Both the position numbers and the translations under genes were made by a program. From assembly GCA_007117175.1 (NCBI GenBank), contig SKGZ01000016.1:1-9501 (forward strand): DNA of 9,501 bases, read 5' to 3'. Source of the DNA: Bacteriovoracales bacterium (GTDB lineage: Bacteria > Bdellovibrionota > Bacteriovoracia > Bacteriovoracales > Bacteriovoracaceae). Under the pieces are notes generated by a model. The model did no database searches. It saw nothing but the letters and a program-made list of their open reading frames with translations, and was not told where the DNA came from. Position 1 is the first letter of the stretch, and every line of letters starts with the position of its first letter. Shown piece after piece: positions 1 to 6,627 of this stretch.

Positions 1-1074
1 AAATTGATAATTTTTTTCGCTTAAAGCTAAAGTCTCTTTGACAAATTCCAAACGGGCCATGTCTTGCTCAATGCCAGTGTGTAAATCTGTAATCTCTGTT
101 TTGAGGATTAACTCTTGCTCCATTTTCTCAATAGTGGCCGTATTCTTTTGCGCTACCGCTTGTCTGACCTTTGACTGAGTGATTCCTCCTTCAAAGAGGG
201 GAACACTGACAGTCACGGTGGCGTCCCAGCGCATATCATTGACAAAAAATCCCTGACGATACAAATAATAATTTCCCTGAAAGGACACCTTGGGCACATG
301 CTCCCAACGTTGCACCTTCACTTGCCTTGAGGCAAATTCTACTCTTCTTTCATTAATCTGCATCTCCGGCAGTCGATGGATGTGATCTAAATACAGATCC
401 AAAGAGTCTAATTGCATTCTTGAAATACTCGGCGTTGCTAAATTAGTAGCAGTAATTCCACTGAGCTGTTGAAATTGCAACCACTCACTTTGCTGCATGC
501 GCTGAGTATTTTGCAAATTGACCTGAGTGTTCATCACCTGTGTTCTGGCTAGCAAAATTTCAGACTCTCTCGCCCTGCCAATTTTAGTTTGGGCCTGTAA
601 TTCCTTGACCGTTTGTTGTAAAATTTCAATTTGCTTTTTATAGTTTTCCTCGTCCTTTTGATAAATCAATAAACGATAATAGCTTTCCACCACCTCGGCA
701 TAGAGATCTCGCTCCACCTTAGTAAGCATACTCTTTTCTGCCTCATAGCTACTTTGAAAGCTGCGAATGCCTTCGTACTCCCTCAAACCATTAAAAAGAT
801 CTTGGCTTAAACTCAAACCGGCAAAACGCTGAATAGGCCCTGGATCAAATGGCCCAATTTCCTCTCTCCAAAATTGATTTCCTCTCAATTCTAAGGTGGG
901 AAAAAGTGCCCCTTGCGCCTGCCTGACTAATTCCTTGGAGTCATTGATTTTTTCTTGCTGAGCTTTGACCAAAGGAGAAAACTTGCGCGCCTCCTTTAAG
1001 GCATCTTTGAGCTCTAGGCTCCACAGTGAATGGCAGTTGGTGAGAGTGAGAAATAACAGAACTAGCTTGCTCAT
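1..1074 (-). CDS. TolC/OEP-family outer membrane efflux channel (C-terminus cut by window edge)
   Basis: Outer-membrane exit duct of the TolC family, which works with an inner-membrane pump and a periplasmic adaptor. The 358 visible residues begin MSKLVLLFLTLTNC and carry a signal peptide of about 19 residues. Two OEP repeats follow: the first (about 20-208) has the family ALFPTLELRG stretch (56-65), long Gln/Glu-rich helices and GRARESEILLAR (166-177); the second (from about 220) has VPKVSFQGNYY (260-270) and VPLFEGG (291-297). Family members are usually about 420-480 residues, so roughly 60-120 are missing beyond base 1. There is no convincing SD; a promoter sits just before the ATG (1085-1113). 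The gene lies 73 bases downstream of the two lipoprotein genes on the same strand, so it may also receive read-through. Its pump partners are not in the window, so the transported substrate cannot be named. Confidence 0.93.
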   Translation of the reverse strand, partial: MSKLVLLFLTLTNCHSLWSLELKDALKEARKFSPLVKAQQEKINDSKELVRQAQGALFPTLELRGNQFWREEIGPFDPGPIQRFAGLSLSQDLFNGLREYEGIRSFQSSYEAEKSMLTKVERDLYAEVVESYYRLLIYQKDEENYKKQIEILQQTVKELQAQTKIGRARESEILLARTQVMNTQVNLQNTQRMQQSEWLQFQQLSGITATNLATPSISRMQLDSLDLYLDHIHRLPEMQINERRVEFASRQVKVQRWEHVPKVSFQGNYYLYRQGFFVNDMRWDATVTVSVPLFEGGITQSKVRQAVAQKNTATIEKMEQELILKTEITDLHTGIEQDMARLEFVKETLALSEKNYQF

Positions 1075-1084
1075 GGAGCTTTCT

Positions 1085-1113
1085 ATTAAAGCAGAGCGAT
1101 GACCACTTCACAA
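1085..1113 (-). promoter_or_regulatory. Promoter of the TolC-family gene
   Basis: On the minus strand: -35 TTGTGA (1108-1113), a 17-base spacer, and -10 TTTAAT (1085-1090) preceded by TGC, which makes an extended -10. Only 10 bases separate the -10 from the ATG at 1074, so the 5' leader would be at most about 4 bases. This fits the lack of a Shine-Dalgarno sequence. Confidence 0.55.
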
Positions 1114-1147
1114 AGTCTATTTTTTTGAGACAAACGCTAATTGGATT

Positions 1148-1639
1148 TTATTGACCATCCTGTCCCGATCCATTCCCCAGGCCTGGGCTAATTCCCTCTC
1201 CATTGCCACTACCAGGGCCACCAGGAAATAAAGCATCAGCATCACAGTTTTCTACAGATTCAGCCATATCAATGATTTGCTCAACTCGAAGTAATAACTC
1301 AAAGAGTTCATAAAAATCATCGGGGTGCAGAGGATTGTTGACTGATTTGAGAGCTGCCTTAATTGGATTGTATTCACTTAACACATCATTGAGGATTTGG
1401 CAGGGCATGCGACGAAAACGAGGATGATGTTGTGAGATTTCAGCTTGCAGGTCAATAAGATCATCTTCGACTTGCGTCAAATCCTGATAAAGACCTGTAT
1501 AGTTTACCTGAGGATCTGGCACGACTCCATCTTGTCCGCCCAATTCTCCACTGACCTCTCGCTCTTTATTAAATTCATCGCAAGCACTGAAGGTGAACAT
1601 CAGGGTGAAAATTGTAAAAAACTGGCTTATTTTTTTCAT
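1148..1639 (-). CDS. Putative lipoprotein, short paralogue of the adjacent Ig-domain lipoprotein
   Basis: Family not recognised. 163 residues with a lipoprotein signal peptide (lipobox FSAC, lipidated Cys20), so probably anchored in the outer or inner membrane. A polar linker (21-46) leads into a mainly helical domain (about 47-133) that aligns with residues about 45-127 of the neighbouring lipoprotein: shared TG-x-Y (48-51), Cys80, LS (87-88), AL (96-97), HP-x-D (105-108), ID (123-124) and Cys132. Cys80 and Cys132 could form a disulfide. The tail (138-163) is Gly/Ser/Gln-rich and looks disordered. The start is set by an SD (GGAAG, 8 bases before the ATG). The gene begins 18 bases after the stop of the upstream lipoprotein gene, so the two are probably one transcript. 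Molecular function unknown. Confidence 0.82.
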   Translation of the reverse strand: MKKISQFFTIFTLMFTFSACDEFNKEREVSGELGGQDGVVPDPQVNYTGLYQDLTQVEDDLIDLQAEISQHHPRFRRMPCQILNDVLSEYNPIKAALKSVNNPLHPDDFYELFELLLRVEQIIDMAESVENCDADALFPGGPGSGNGEGISPGLGNGSGQDGQ

Positions 1640-1657
1640 TTGCTGATCTTCCTTTGT

Positions 1658-2722
1658 TTACTGATCCATACATGTAATGGGTACACCACCACCGCCTTGT
1701 TGACTCGGAGGGCATTGGAACTGAATCTCCAGGTTAACACTAGTTTCCTCATTACTCTGGTTGCGAGCTGTGATTGTAAACTGGTAAATGGAAGCTTGAT
1801 TAGGAGGAATGACATCGACATTAAGTTCAATATGGCAGTTAGTTCCGTTTATATTTTTAATTACTCCTGGGGATCCTGAAATGTTTTCATATTCACAGCT
1901 TCGAAGATTATTGTGGGCATCACCTGTCTCCATCGTAGTCGGAAGTATCCAAGGGTTTATATTATCATTAAGAATAATGGTAACGACCCCATCAATTCCG
2001 TACTCGACAGTAGGAGCTACCGGCTCAGGGACAACTTGAATAGTAACTTCCGCGGTGGTCTCTCCCCAATCATTTTTAGCTTCAACTGTGTAAGTGCCAG
2101 AGTCAGACTCTTGCGCATCTTCAATGGTGATGACGCAAGTATTATGATTAATTGTTATTCTTGATCCATGGTTGACATTATCTAAGAAGCGACATTCAAA
2201 ATAATCTTTTTTATTTTCTTCAAGTTTAGAAGGCTGAATTGTAATACGGCTTCCTTCTTGATAAGGCTGCTGTATAACCATGTTGTATTCCAGCTCTGGA
2301 GCACTGCAATCATTATTATCGCAGTATTCATCATGTTCATTTTGGCAAGCTGATTTTATTGCCTCTCGAATATGATCAATAACATGTTCATTGAGGTAGC
2401 TGATCAAATCCAAGAGATCCCTTTGGTCCTGTGGATGAATAGATTGAGGATTGCTAAAAGTGTTGTTCAAAGCATCGCGTTCACTTTGGAAACTTGAAAG
2501 TGCATTTTCCAGCACACTACATTCTTGATTCTCATTGAGTGAGAGCAAGTGGGCAATAATTTGTTGTTTCATCTGTGCATACTCCCCAGTTGGCTGCAAT
2601 TGCGGATTCACTGGTGGGGTGTAGTTAAGCCCTGAACCCGCGCCAGAGCGATTACTGGAGGTGTCAGCACAAGAAGCTAGCAGCAGCGACTTCAATAAAA
2701 TTATGGCCAAATACTTTTTCAT
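1658..2722 (-). CDS. Putative lipoprotein with a helical domain and two tandem Ig-like domains
   Basis: 354 residues. Lipoprotein signal ending LLASC (lipidated Cys18). Residues about 45-127 form the helical domain shared with the next gene (TG-x-Y, Cys68, HP-x-D, Cys126). Then come two tandem Ig-like beta modules, about 144-231 and 238-335. The first has DSGTYTVEAKNDWGE (207-221), a good match to the F-G strands of I-set/Ig domains, with Val where the canonical F-strand Cys would be. Both modules carry a Cys pair 19-20 residues apart (177/196 and 276/296) instead. The mature chain after the lipid Cys has ten Cys, an even number. The C-terminus has a Gly4 stretch. Probably an envelope adhesion or binding protein, by inference. 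Start choice: an in-frame ATG nine bases upstream (2731) overlaps a -10-like TACAAT, and neither ATG has an SD; I prefer 2722, which gives the usual MKK signal-peptide start. Confidence 0.82.
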   Translation of the reverse strand: MKKYLAIILLKSLLLASCADTSSNRSGAGSGLNYTPPVNPQLQPTGEYAQMKQQIIAHLLSLNENQECSVLENALSSFQSERDALNNTFSNPQSIHPQDQRDLLDLISYLNEHVIDHIREAIKSACQNEHDEYCDNNDCSAPELEYNMVIQQPYQEGSRITIQPSKLEENKKDYFECRFLDNVNHGSRITINHNTCVITIEDAQESDSGTYTVEAKNDWGETTAEVTIQVVPEPVAPTVEYGIDGVVTIILNDNINPWILPTTMETGDAHNNLRSCEYENISGSPGVIKNINGTNCHIELNVDVIPPNQASIYQFTITARNQSNEETSVNLEIQFQCPPSQQGGGGVPITCMDQ

Positions 2723-2729
2723 ACTATTC

Positions 2730-2735
2730 ATTGTA
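2730..2735 (-). promoter_or_regulatory. Candidate -10 element of the lipoprotein operon
   Basis: TACAAT on the minus strand matches five of six consensus bases and ends 7 bases before the ATG at 2722. No good -35 is visible at 16-18 bases. The element covers part of the alternative ATG at 2731, so transcription from here would use the inner start with essentially no leader. Confidence 0.4.
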
Positions 2736-2836
2736 GAGCTGATCGGTCCTGTGAAAGAATTTCTTTAGTAAACTGCTCTATTTTCAAAGATTTAGATGAC
2801 TTAGCGAATGAGCCATATTGCCAAGATTTATTGGCG

Positions 2837-2866
2837 CTTCACCAGATCTTAACACAAGCTTAACAC
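2837..2866 (+). promoter_or_regulatory. Three direct repeats at 11-bp spacing, possible Pho-type box
   Basis: CTTAACAC occurs at 2848-2855 and again at 2859-2866, exactly 11 bp apart (one helical turn). A partial copy, CTTCACC, lies a further 11 bp upstream at 2837-2843. The layout is a 7-base half-site, a 4-base gap and another half-site, as in PhoB boxes. The TTAACA core matches the repeat bound by PhoP in Bacillus. It lies directly upstream of a porin of the phosphate-selective family. The distance to the -10 (20 bp) is longer than in E. coli pho promoters. Confidence 0.5.
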
Positions 2867-2886
2867 TCAAGTTCTGCTAAGTTCGC

Positions 2887-2892
2887 TATAAA
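2887..2892 (+). promoter_or_regulatory. Candidate -10 element of the porin gene
   Basis: TATAAA ends 6 bases before the ATG at 2899, with no SD between. There is no recognisable -35 at 17 bases, as expected if an activator bound at the upstream repeats does that job. Predicts a leaderless mRNA. Confidence 0.4.
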
Positions 2893-2898
2893 AAAAAC

Positions 2899-4095
2899 AT
2901 GAAAAAGTTGATCATCATTGCCATGTTCTTTTGCACTCATTTGACTCAAGCCTGGGATCAGAGCCAGGACTTCTCTTCTTACACTACGACTAAGTCCATT
3001 GTGGATGAGTATTTAAAGGGCAAGTGGTATGAGCGTATTCATTTGCGAGGTTATGCTCAGTTTCGCTATAACCGTTTAATGGAGAGTAATCCCGACTTGG
3101 TTTGCCCTCAGTGTGATCGCTCCTTGGGAGACAATAATAATTTCTTCTTTCGCCGAGGACGTTTAATTTTCTTCGGTCAAGTTTCAGAGAGAGTCTTTAT
3201 TTATATTCAGCCAGACTTTGCTTCCGCGGTGGGAGGAACAGAACACTATTTTAACTTGCGAGATGCTTATTTTGATTTAGCGCTCACTGATGATAAGGAG
3301 TGGCGTATTCGCTTTGGTCAATCCAAGGTGCCATTTGGCTTTGAGAACTTGCAATCCAGTTCCAATAGGGGGCCGCTGGATCGTCATGATGCCATGAATT
3401 CGGCAGTGGCCAATGAGCGAGATATCGGCACTTACTTAATGTATGCCCCCACTCATATTAGAAAGCTTTTTGCTAGAGTGACCACTGAGCACTTAAAAGG
3501 ATCGGGGGATTACGGAATGTTTGCCTTTGGTTTTTACAATGGACAAACGGCCAATCAGCCCGAGCAAAATAATGGTTTGCACCGGGTGTTTCGATTGACT
3601 TATCCCCACGAGTTTCTTAACGGTCAAATTCTAGAAGGTTCCATTCAAGCCTATGAAGGAAACTATTTTATTGCGGGAGAGAATTTTTACGATCAGCGTT
3701 CTGCAGCTTCACTGATTCTTTATCCTCAGCCTTTTGGTTTTCAGCTTGAGTACAATGTGGGGCAAGGCCCAGAATATAATTTTACCACTGGTGATGTGCA
3801 AGTGCAGGACTTAACTGGTGGTTATGCTATGATTAATTATTCTTATATCTCAGAAAAGTACGGTCGCTTTTTCCCGTTCATCCGCTATTTTCGCTATAAC
3901 GGTGGTAAAAAACACGAGGGGGGCAGGGCCTACCGAGTCAATGAGTTTAATATTGGTACTGAGTGGCAGCCCGATGATGGTTTTGAGTTAACAGTTAGTT
4001 ATATGATTTCTGATCGAACCACCGGGGATCGAGTAGTTGACTTTAATCATCAAAGTGGCAGTACATTGAGATTGCAGGCTCAATTTAATTTCTAA
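2899..4095 (+). CDS. Phosphate-selective porin O/P-family outer membrane protein
   Basis: 398 residues, trimeric-porin type beta-barrel. Signal peptide of 18 residues (ends HLTQA), then an N-terminal segment containing YLKGKWYERIHLRGYAQFRY (39-58), the usual entry into the first strand in this family. Typical Porin_O_P features: FFFRRGRLIFFGQV, then YIQPDF, then YFNLRDAYFDLAL, and RIRFGQSKVPFGFENLQSS, followed by short turns and aromatic-rich strands to a C-terminal Phe (LRLQAQFNF), the beta-signal for BAM insertion. Length is normal for the family. Family members take up phosphate or polyphosphate, but some have other substrates; the specificity residues cannot be judged here. The ATG has no SD. 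A repeat element resembling a Pho box lies 33-62 bases upstream and supports a phosphate role. Confidence 0.85.
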   Translation: MKKLIIIAMFFCTHLTQAWDQSQDFSSYTTTKSIVDEYLKGKWYERIHLRGYAQFRYNRLMESNPDLVCPQCDRSLGDNNNFFFRRGRLIFFGQVSERVFIYIQPDFASAVGGTEHYFNLRDAYFDLALTDDKEWRIRFGQSKVPFGFENLQSSSNRGPLDRHDAMNSAVANERDIGTYLMYAPTHIRKLFARVTTEHLKGSGDYGMFAFGFYNGQTANQPEQNNGLHRVFRLTYPHEFLNGQILEGSIQAYEGNYFIAGENFYDQRSAASLILYPQPFGFQLEYNVGQGPEYNFTTGDVQVQDLTGGYAMINYSYISEKYGRFFPFIRYFRYNGGKKHEGGRAYRVNEFNIGTEWQPDDGFELTVSYMISDRTTGDRVVDFNHQSGSTLRLQAQFNF

Positions 4096-4136
4096 AGAGG
4101 TCAAAACTTCCTGACATTTTAGCCTTTTGGGTCATT

Positions 4137-4145
4137 TGCTATAAT
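4137..4145 (+). promoter_or_regulatory. Extended -10 promoter of the small secreted protein gene
   Basis: TG-C-TATAAT, a perfect extended -10 (TG at 4137-4138, TATAAT at 4140-4145). It ends 7 bases before the ATG at 4153 and no SD lies between. CTGACA at 4111 is too far away (23 bases) to be a normal -35; extended -10 promoters do not require one. Confidence 0.6.
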
Positions 4146-4152
4146 AGATCCC

Positions 4153-4341
4153 ATGAGGATTTTAAGCTTATTTCTTTTTCTTCTTTTTTCCACGGCCGTT
4201 TGGGCCAGTGAGCATGATGGGGATCAAGACAGTCAGTCCCTCGAATCTGACTCTGTTGAGACTAAGGATCAAACAGAGCAAACACAGACTCGAGAGACTA
4301 GTTCAGTGAATGAAATCACTGGATCTTTTCCACTGGATTAG
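4153..4341 (+). CDS. Small secreted acidic protein, unknown function
   Basis: 62 residues. Clear signal peptide (1-18, hydrophobic core LSLFLFLLF, cleavage after AVWA). The mature 44 residues are hydrophilic, rich in Asp, Glu, Gln, Ser and Thr, have no Cys and look disordered. No family recognised. Support for a real gene: an export signal, a strong extended -10 promoter placed for a leaderless transcript, and a position 57 bases after the porin gene on the same strand. Its stop TAG overlaps the stop of the opposing gene (shared bases 4338-4341). The acidic, Gln-rich composition resembles the N-terminus of the barrel encoded from 5057, but no alignment is claimed. Confidence 0.6.
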   Translation: MRILSLFLFLLFSTAVWASEHDGDQDSQSLESDSVETKDQTEQTQTRETSSVNEITGSFPLD

Positions 4342-4928
4342 TTCGACCAACTTTGCACTTGAGATCTAAATCGTGAGCCGTGATTAGGCATTAAGACTTC
4401 TGAAGAATAAATCTGAGCGTGAAAAGGCACATCCCTAATAAAAGTATAGTTGAGAAACATGGGGACACACTCTTGTTGTTGATTGCCTTCACATAAACTG
4501 GCCTTAGCATTCACCACTAAACCTGCTCGATTAAGCCCATCAACAGTTAAGAAAACTTCTTGCACTTTTTCTAGATGAACATTAATTCCCTCTTGGTCAT
4601 AGGCTGCCAACTCATAGCGCAATGGGTTAAAATGACGCTCCTCAAAGGTTTTGTTGCGCATAATTCTTTGCTCTGAGACTTCATCTCCCTCAATTAAGGA
4701 TTCCACAATAGCGTGATCCTCAGAGCATTCAATGACTTGATAGTTCTTCACATCCCTAGAGCAAAAGCCTAGAAAGCAAAAGGAGTTAGTGAGCTGGACT
4801 CGACTGCCACAGGCAAAGGCTTTTTCAAATTGGCCATTGCTAAAAAATTCATCAGTTTGCTTCAGGAGCTGGTTATCGGCATAACTATAGAGGTTAAAGG
4901 TCAGTGCAAGAAACAGGATCGCTTTCAT
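4338..4928 (-). CDS. Secreted Cys-rich protein, unknown function
   Basis: 196 residues, family not recognised. Signal peptide of about 17 residues (ends LYSYA). The mature protein has six Cys (40, 51, 56, 68, 146, 154), an even number that fits disulfides in the periplasm or outside the cell. The C-terminal half has alternating hydrophobic beta-type stretches (VHLEKVQEVFLTVDG, MFLNYTFI). No repeats or catalytic motif visible. The start is supported by an SD (GAGGAG upstream of the ATG at 4928). It diverges from the outer-membrane barrel gene at 5057, and its end overlaps the end of the small secreted protein gene, leaving no room for a separate terminator. Confidence 0.78.
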   Translation of the reverse strand: MKAILFLALTFNLYSYADNQLLKQTDEFFSNGQFEKAFACGSRVQLTNSFCFLGFCSRDVKNYQVIECSEDHAIVESLIEGDEVSEQRIMRNKTFEERHFNPLRYELAAYDQEGINVHLEKVQEVFLTVDGLNRAGLVVNAKASLCEGNQQQECVPMFLNYTFIRDVPFHAQIYSSEVLMPNHGSRFRSQVQSWSN

Positions 4929-4953
4929 GGTTGAATCTCCTCGATTACAGTGG

Positions 4954-4989
4954 TGTCAAAAAGTCTCCCATTAATTTTTTCTTTTGACA
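4954..4989. promoter_or_regulatory. Inverted repeat in the divergent control region
   Basis: TGTCAAAA (4954-4961) and TTTTGACA (4982-4989) form a perfect 8-bp inverted repeat with a 20-base centre. The right arm is also the -35 of the barrel gene promoter. Could be an operator serving both divergent genes; no protein partner is evident in the window. Confidence 0.35.
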
Positions 4990-5011
4990 ACGAGATCAAA
5001 AATATTCTATT
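4984..5011 (+). promoter_or_regulatory. Candidate promoter of the outer-membrane barrel gene
   Basis: Consensus -35 TTGACA (4984-4989), a 16-base spacer and -10 TCTATT (5006-5011, four of six). Predicted transcript start near 5018, giving a leader of about 40 bases that contains the AAGGAG ribosome binding site. Confidence 0.45.
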
Positions 5012-5056
5012 GATATTAAACCCATTTCAATTCATTTTTTAGTGAGAAGGAGAAAT

Positions 5057-6031
5057 ATGAATTTTCTGTATTGTTTATTGTTAGTGCTAGCACCTTTGAA
5101 TTTATACGCGGTTCACATTGAAGAGTCCCAAGCGGTGGATCAGCAAGAGCAGCAAGAGCAGCAAAATCTTCAGTTCAAAGATGCAGCTGAGGTGGATGAA
5201 GCCGACGAATTGATCACTAATAGAAGGCTAAGAGCGGACACAGGTTCACTTTCTCCTTGGAGTGTCTCTATCTTTACCAACTATCAAGGGGGGTCTGTCG
5301 CTCATCCGATTGATCCAGAAAGACCCAATATCGTGGCAGGTAATGATGCCACTACTATGACCTTGCAGAATTTAACGGGGACGGTGGGGATTCGCTATCG
5401 TTTTACAGCTAAAGATAGTTTGACTTTAAATGTGGGGTTTTTCATGACTACTCCCTTTCACAGTTCTATCACTACGGATAATGAAAGCCTACGACAAAGT
5501 TTCAATGATAATAGTCAAAAATTGGATATTAATGATCCAGAGCTTCGCTATGTGCACTTGAATAAAATTTTTGGTGTGCAGTCAGTGACAGAATTGAATT
5601 ATCGTATGATCACCAATGGACAACAGCGCGATCGTTTTGATACCCGCTATTTTATTAGTCAGACTTTTATGAAGGACGTGGGGGACACCGGCTTTGGTTA
5701 TGGTTCTCACTTTACCTTTACTAATCATGAATTAACCCACCCTGTACCGGATGGCCAAGCGACCCCAGTTCGCAGTATGATTGGGATTTATCCATTCTTA
5801 GAGTATGAAATCAATGATACTTATAACTTGCGAACTGTTTGGGGTTGGCAGGTGCTCGATCGATTTAAGAGTGAGTCTAATTATCAGAAACGTAAGGTCT
5901 ATCAATCTGTGGGCTTGGGAATTTCTGTCACTAGGGATATCTTTCTCTATCCTAACATTCAGTTTATTCCAAGCGATATGCGTGCTGATCGAACGAATAT
6001 TGCAGTCAGTGCCAATATTAACGTGTTCTAG
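5057..6031 (+). CDS. Outer membrane beta-barrel protein, unknown specificity
   Basis: 324 residues. Signal peptide 1-18 (ends PLNLYA). A polar, acidic, Gln-rich segment (about 19-55, with the DQQEQQEQQ run) precedes the barrel. From residue about 66 (WSVSIFTNYQGG) the chain shows alternating beta-strand patterns with turns: GIRYRFTAKDSLTLNVGFFM, SVTELNYRMI, GIYPFLEYEIND, NLRTVWGWQVLDRF, YQSVGLGISV, FLYPNIQFIP. It ends in Phe (AVSANINVF), the BAM beta-signal. The number of strands, perhaps 12, is an estimate. Family not recognised. Start: ATG at 5057 with SD AAGGAG four bases upstream; the in-frame GTG at 5042 lies upstream of the SD and is rejected. Only 8 bases separate its stop from that of the opposing DUF2442 gene. 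Confidence 0.8.
   Translation: MNFLYCLLLVLAPLNLYAVHIEESQAVDQQEQQEQQNLQFKDAAEVDEADELITNRRLRADTGSLSPWSVSIFTNYQGGSVAHPIDPERPNIVAGNDATTMTLQNLTGTVGIRYRFTAKDSLTLNVGFFMTTPFHSSITTDNESLRQSFNDNSQKLDINDPELRYVHLNKIFGVQSVTELNYRMITNGQQRDRFDTRYFISQTFMKDVGDTGFGYGSHFTFTNHELTHPVPDGQATPVRSMIGIYPFLEYEINDTYNLRTVWGWQVLDRFKSESNYQKRKVYQSVGLGISVTRDIFLYPNIQFIPSDMRADRTNIAVSANINVF
5141..5164 (+). repeat. 9-bp tandem repeat inside the barrel gene
   Basis: CAGCAAGAG at 5141-5149 and 5150-5158, followed by a partial copy CAGCAA to 5164. It encodes the QQE repeat of the N-terminal segment. The unit is a multiple of three, so copy-number change would alter length without breaking the frame. Confidence 0.7.
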
Positions 6032-6039
6032 CGAAGTCC

Positions 6040-6318
6040 TTAAGAGGCAATTTCTTCAGACTTAGCCTTTGGCAAGATTGTATTTTGATAAAGGTCCCAT
6101 ATGGGAAAGATGAGATCGTAATCATTCCAAATAAGATCACCATCAATAATTTCATATTGTTTGAAGAGTTCATGATTGAGATATTTTAATATTTCTGGGT
6201 GCTGTGAATTTTTGAGGAATGGCTGAAAGTCAATCTTTTGTGATTTGCCATCATTAAAAGTGATTTCAAGTGTATAGTCTTTTAGATATTTAACATTGGT
6301 GATTTTAATGACTTTCAT
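6040..6318 (-). CDS. DUF2442-family protein
   Basis: 92 residues of the DUF2442 family, small alpha/beta proteins often found beside DUF4160 genes, as here. Family pattern visible: VKYLKDYTLEITFNDGKSQKIDF (9-31), the mid LKYLNHELFKQY helix, and IWNDYDLIFPIWDLYQ (63-78), corresponding to the family's W-x-x-x-D plus LY ending. Its ATG overlaps the TGA of the upstream DUF4160 gene (shared ATGA at 6315-6318), so translation is probably coupled. Biochemical function is not established. The pair is arranged like toxin-antitoxin modules, but which partner would act as toxin is not known to me. The base composition is low in G+C (17 of 60 in bases 6121-6180, counted by eye), suggesting acquisition by transfer. 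Confidence 0.82.
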   Translation of the reverse strand: MKVIKITNVKYLKDYTLEITFNDGKSQKIDFQPFLKNSQHPEILKYLNHELFKQYEIIDGDLIWNDYDLIFPIWDLYQNTILPKAKSEEIAS

Positions 6319-6620
6319 TTTAGTTTTCCTTGAATTTTTTTGGGAACAATTTTCTTATGGTAGATGAAATAGTTAATCCAGCTTTGAACAATCTCATCTG
6401 CAAGTAAGTAGACTAATTCCTTGAAATCCTTAAGTTGCTTATTTGCGAGGGGAACCTTTCCTTTTACTTCTTTTATGGTGAAGTCTTCAATCTTACCATT
6501 TTGAATAATAATTTCAATCTTAGACTCTTGTCCTTGATAGCGAGCATGAACATGGACAGGTTGATGTTCATTAGAATAAAAAAAAATTACAATACCTAAA
6601 TATTCATAGAGCTTTGGCAT
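6315..6620 (-). CDS. DUF4160-family protein
   Basis: 101 residues. The DUF4160 signature is clear: MPKLYEYLGIVIFFYSNE, then HQPVHVHARYQG (19-30; His19, His23 and His25 in the P-x-H-x-H block), then KIEIIIQNGKI. The His cluster could bind a metal or act in catalysis, but no activity has been shown as far as I know. The C-terminal helix (about 60-85) contains the usual LxxF/W pattern ending in IVQSWINYF. First gene of a two-gene unit with DUF2442 (4-base overlap). No SD; a promoter ends 7 bases before the ATG. It starts 48 bases after the lipocalin gene on the same strand. AT-rich like its partner. Confidence 0.82.
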   Translation of the reverse strand: MPKLYEYLGIVIFFYSNEHQPVHVHARYQGQESKIEIIIQNGKIEDFTIKEVKGKVPLANKQLKDFKELVYLLADEIVQSWINYFIYHKKIVPKKIQGKLK

Positions 6621-6627
6621 AAAACCA

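Noticed and set aside
1376..1383. Another CTTAACAC like the porin promoter repeat
   Set aside because: Single copy inside a coding region with no 11-bp partner; one 8-base match in 9.5 kb is unremarkable.
1445..1879. Plus-strand frame of 144 codons across the lipoprotein genes
   Set aside because: It is antisense to two well-supported lipoprotein genes, has no SD, and its protein has no recognisable features.
5042..5056. GTG start extending the barrel protein by five residues
   Set aside because: The extension is the ribosome binding site itself (AAGGAG), and the ATG at 5057 gives a standard signal peptide.
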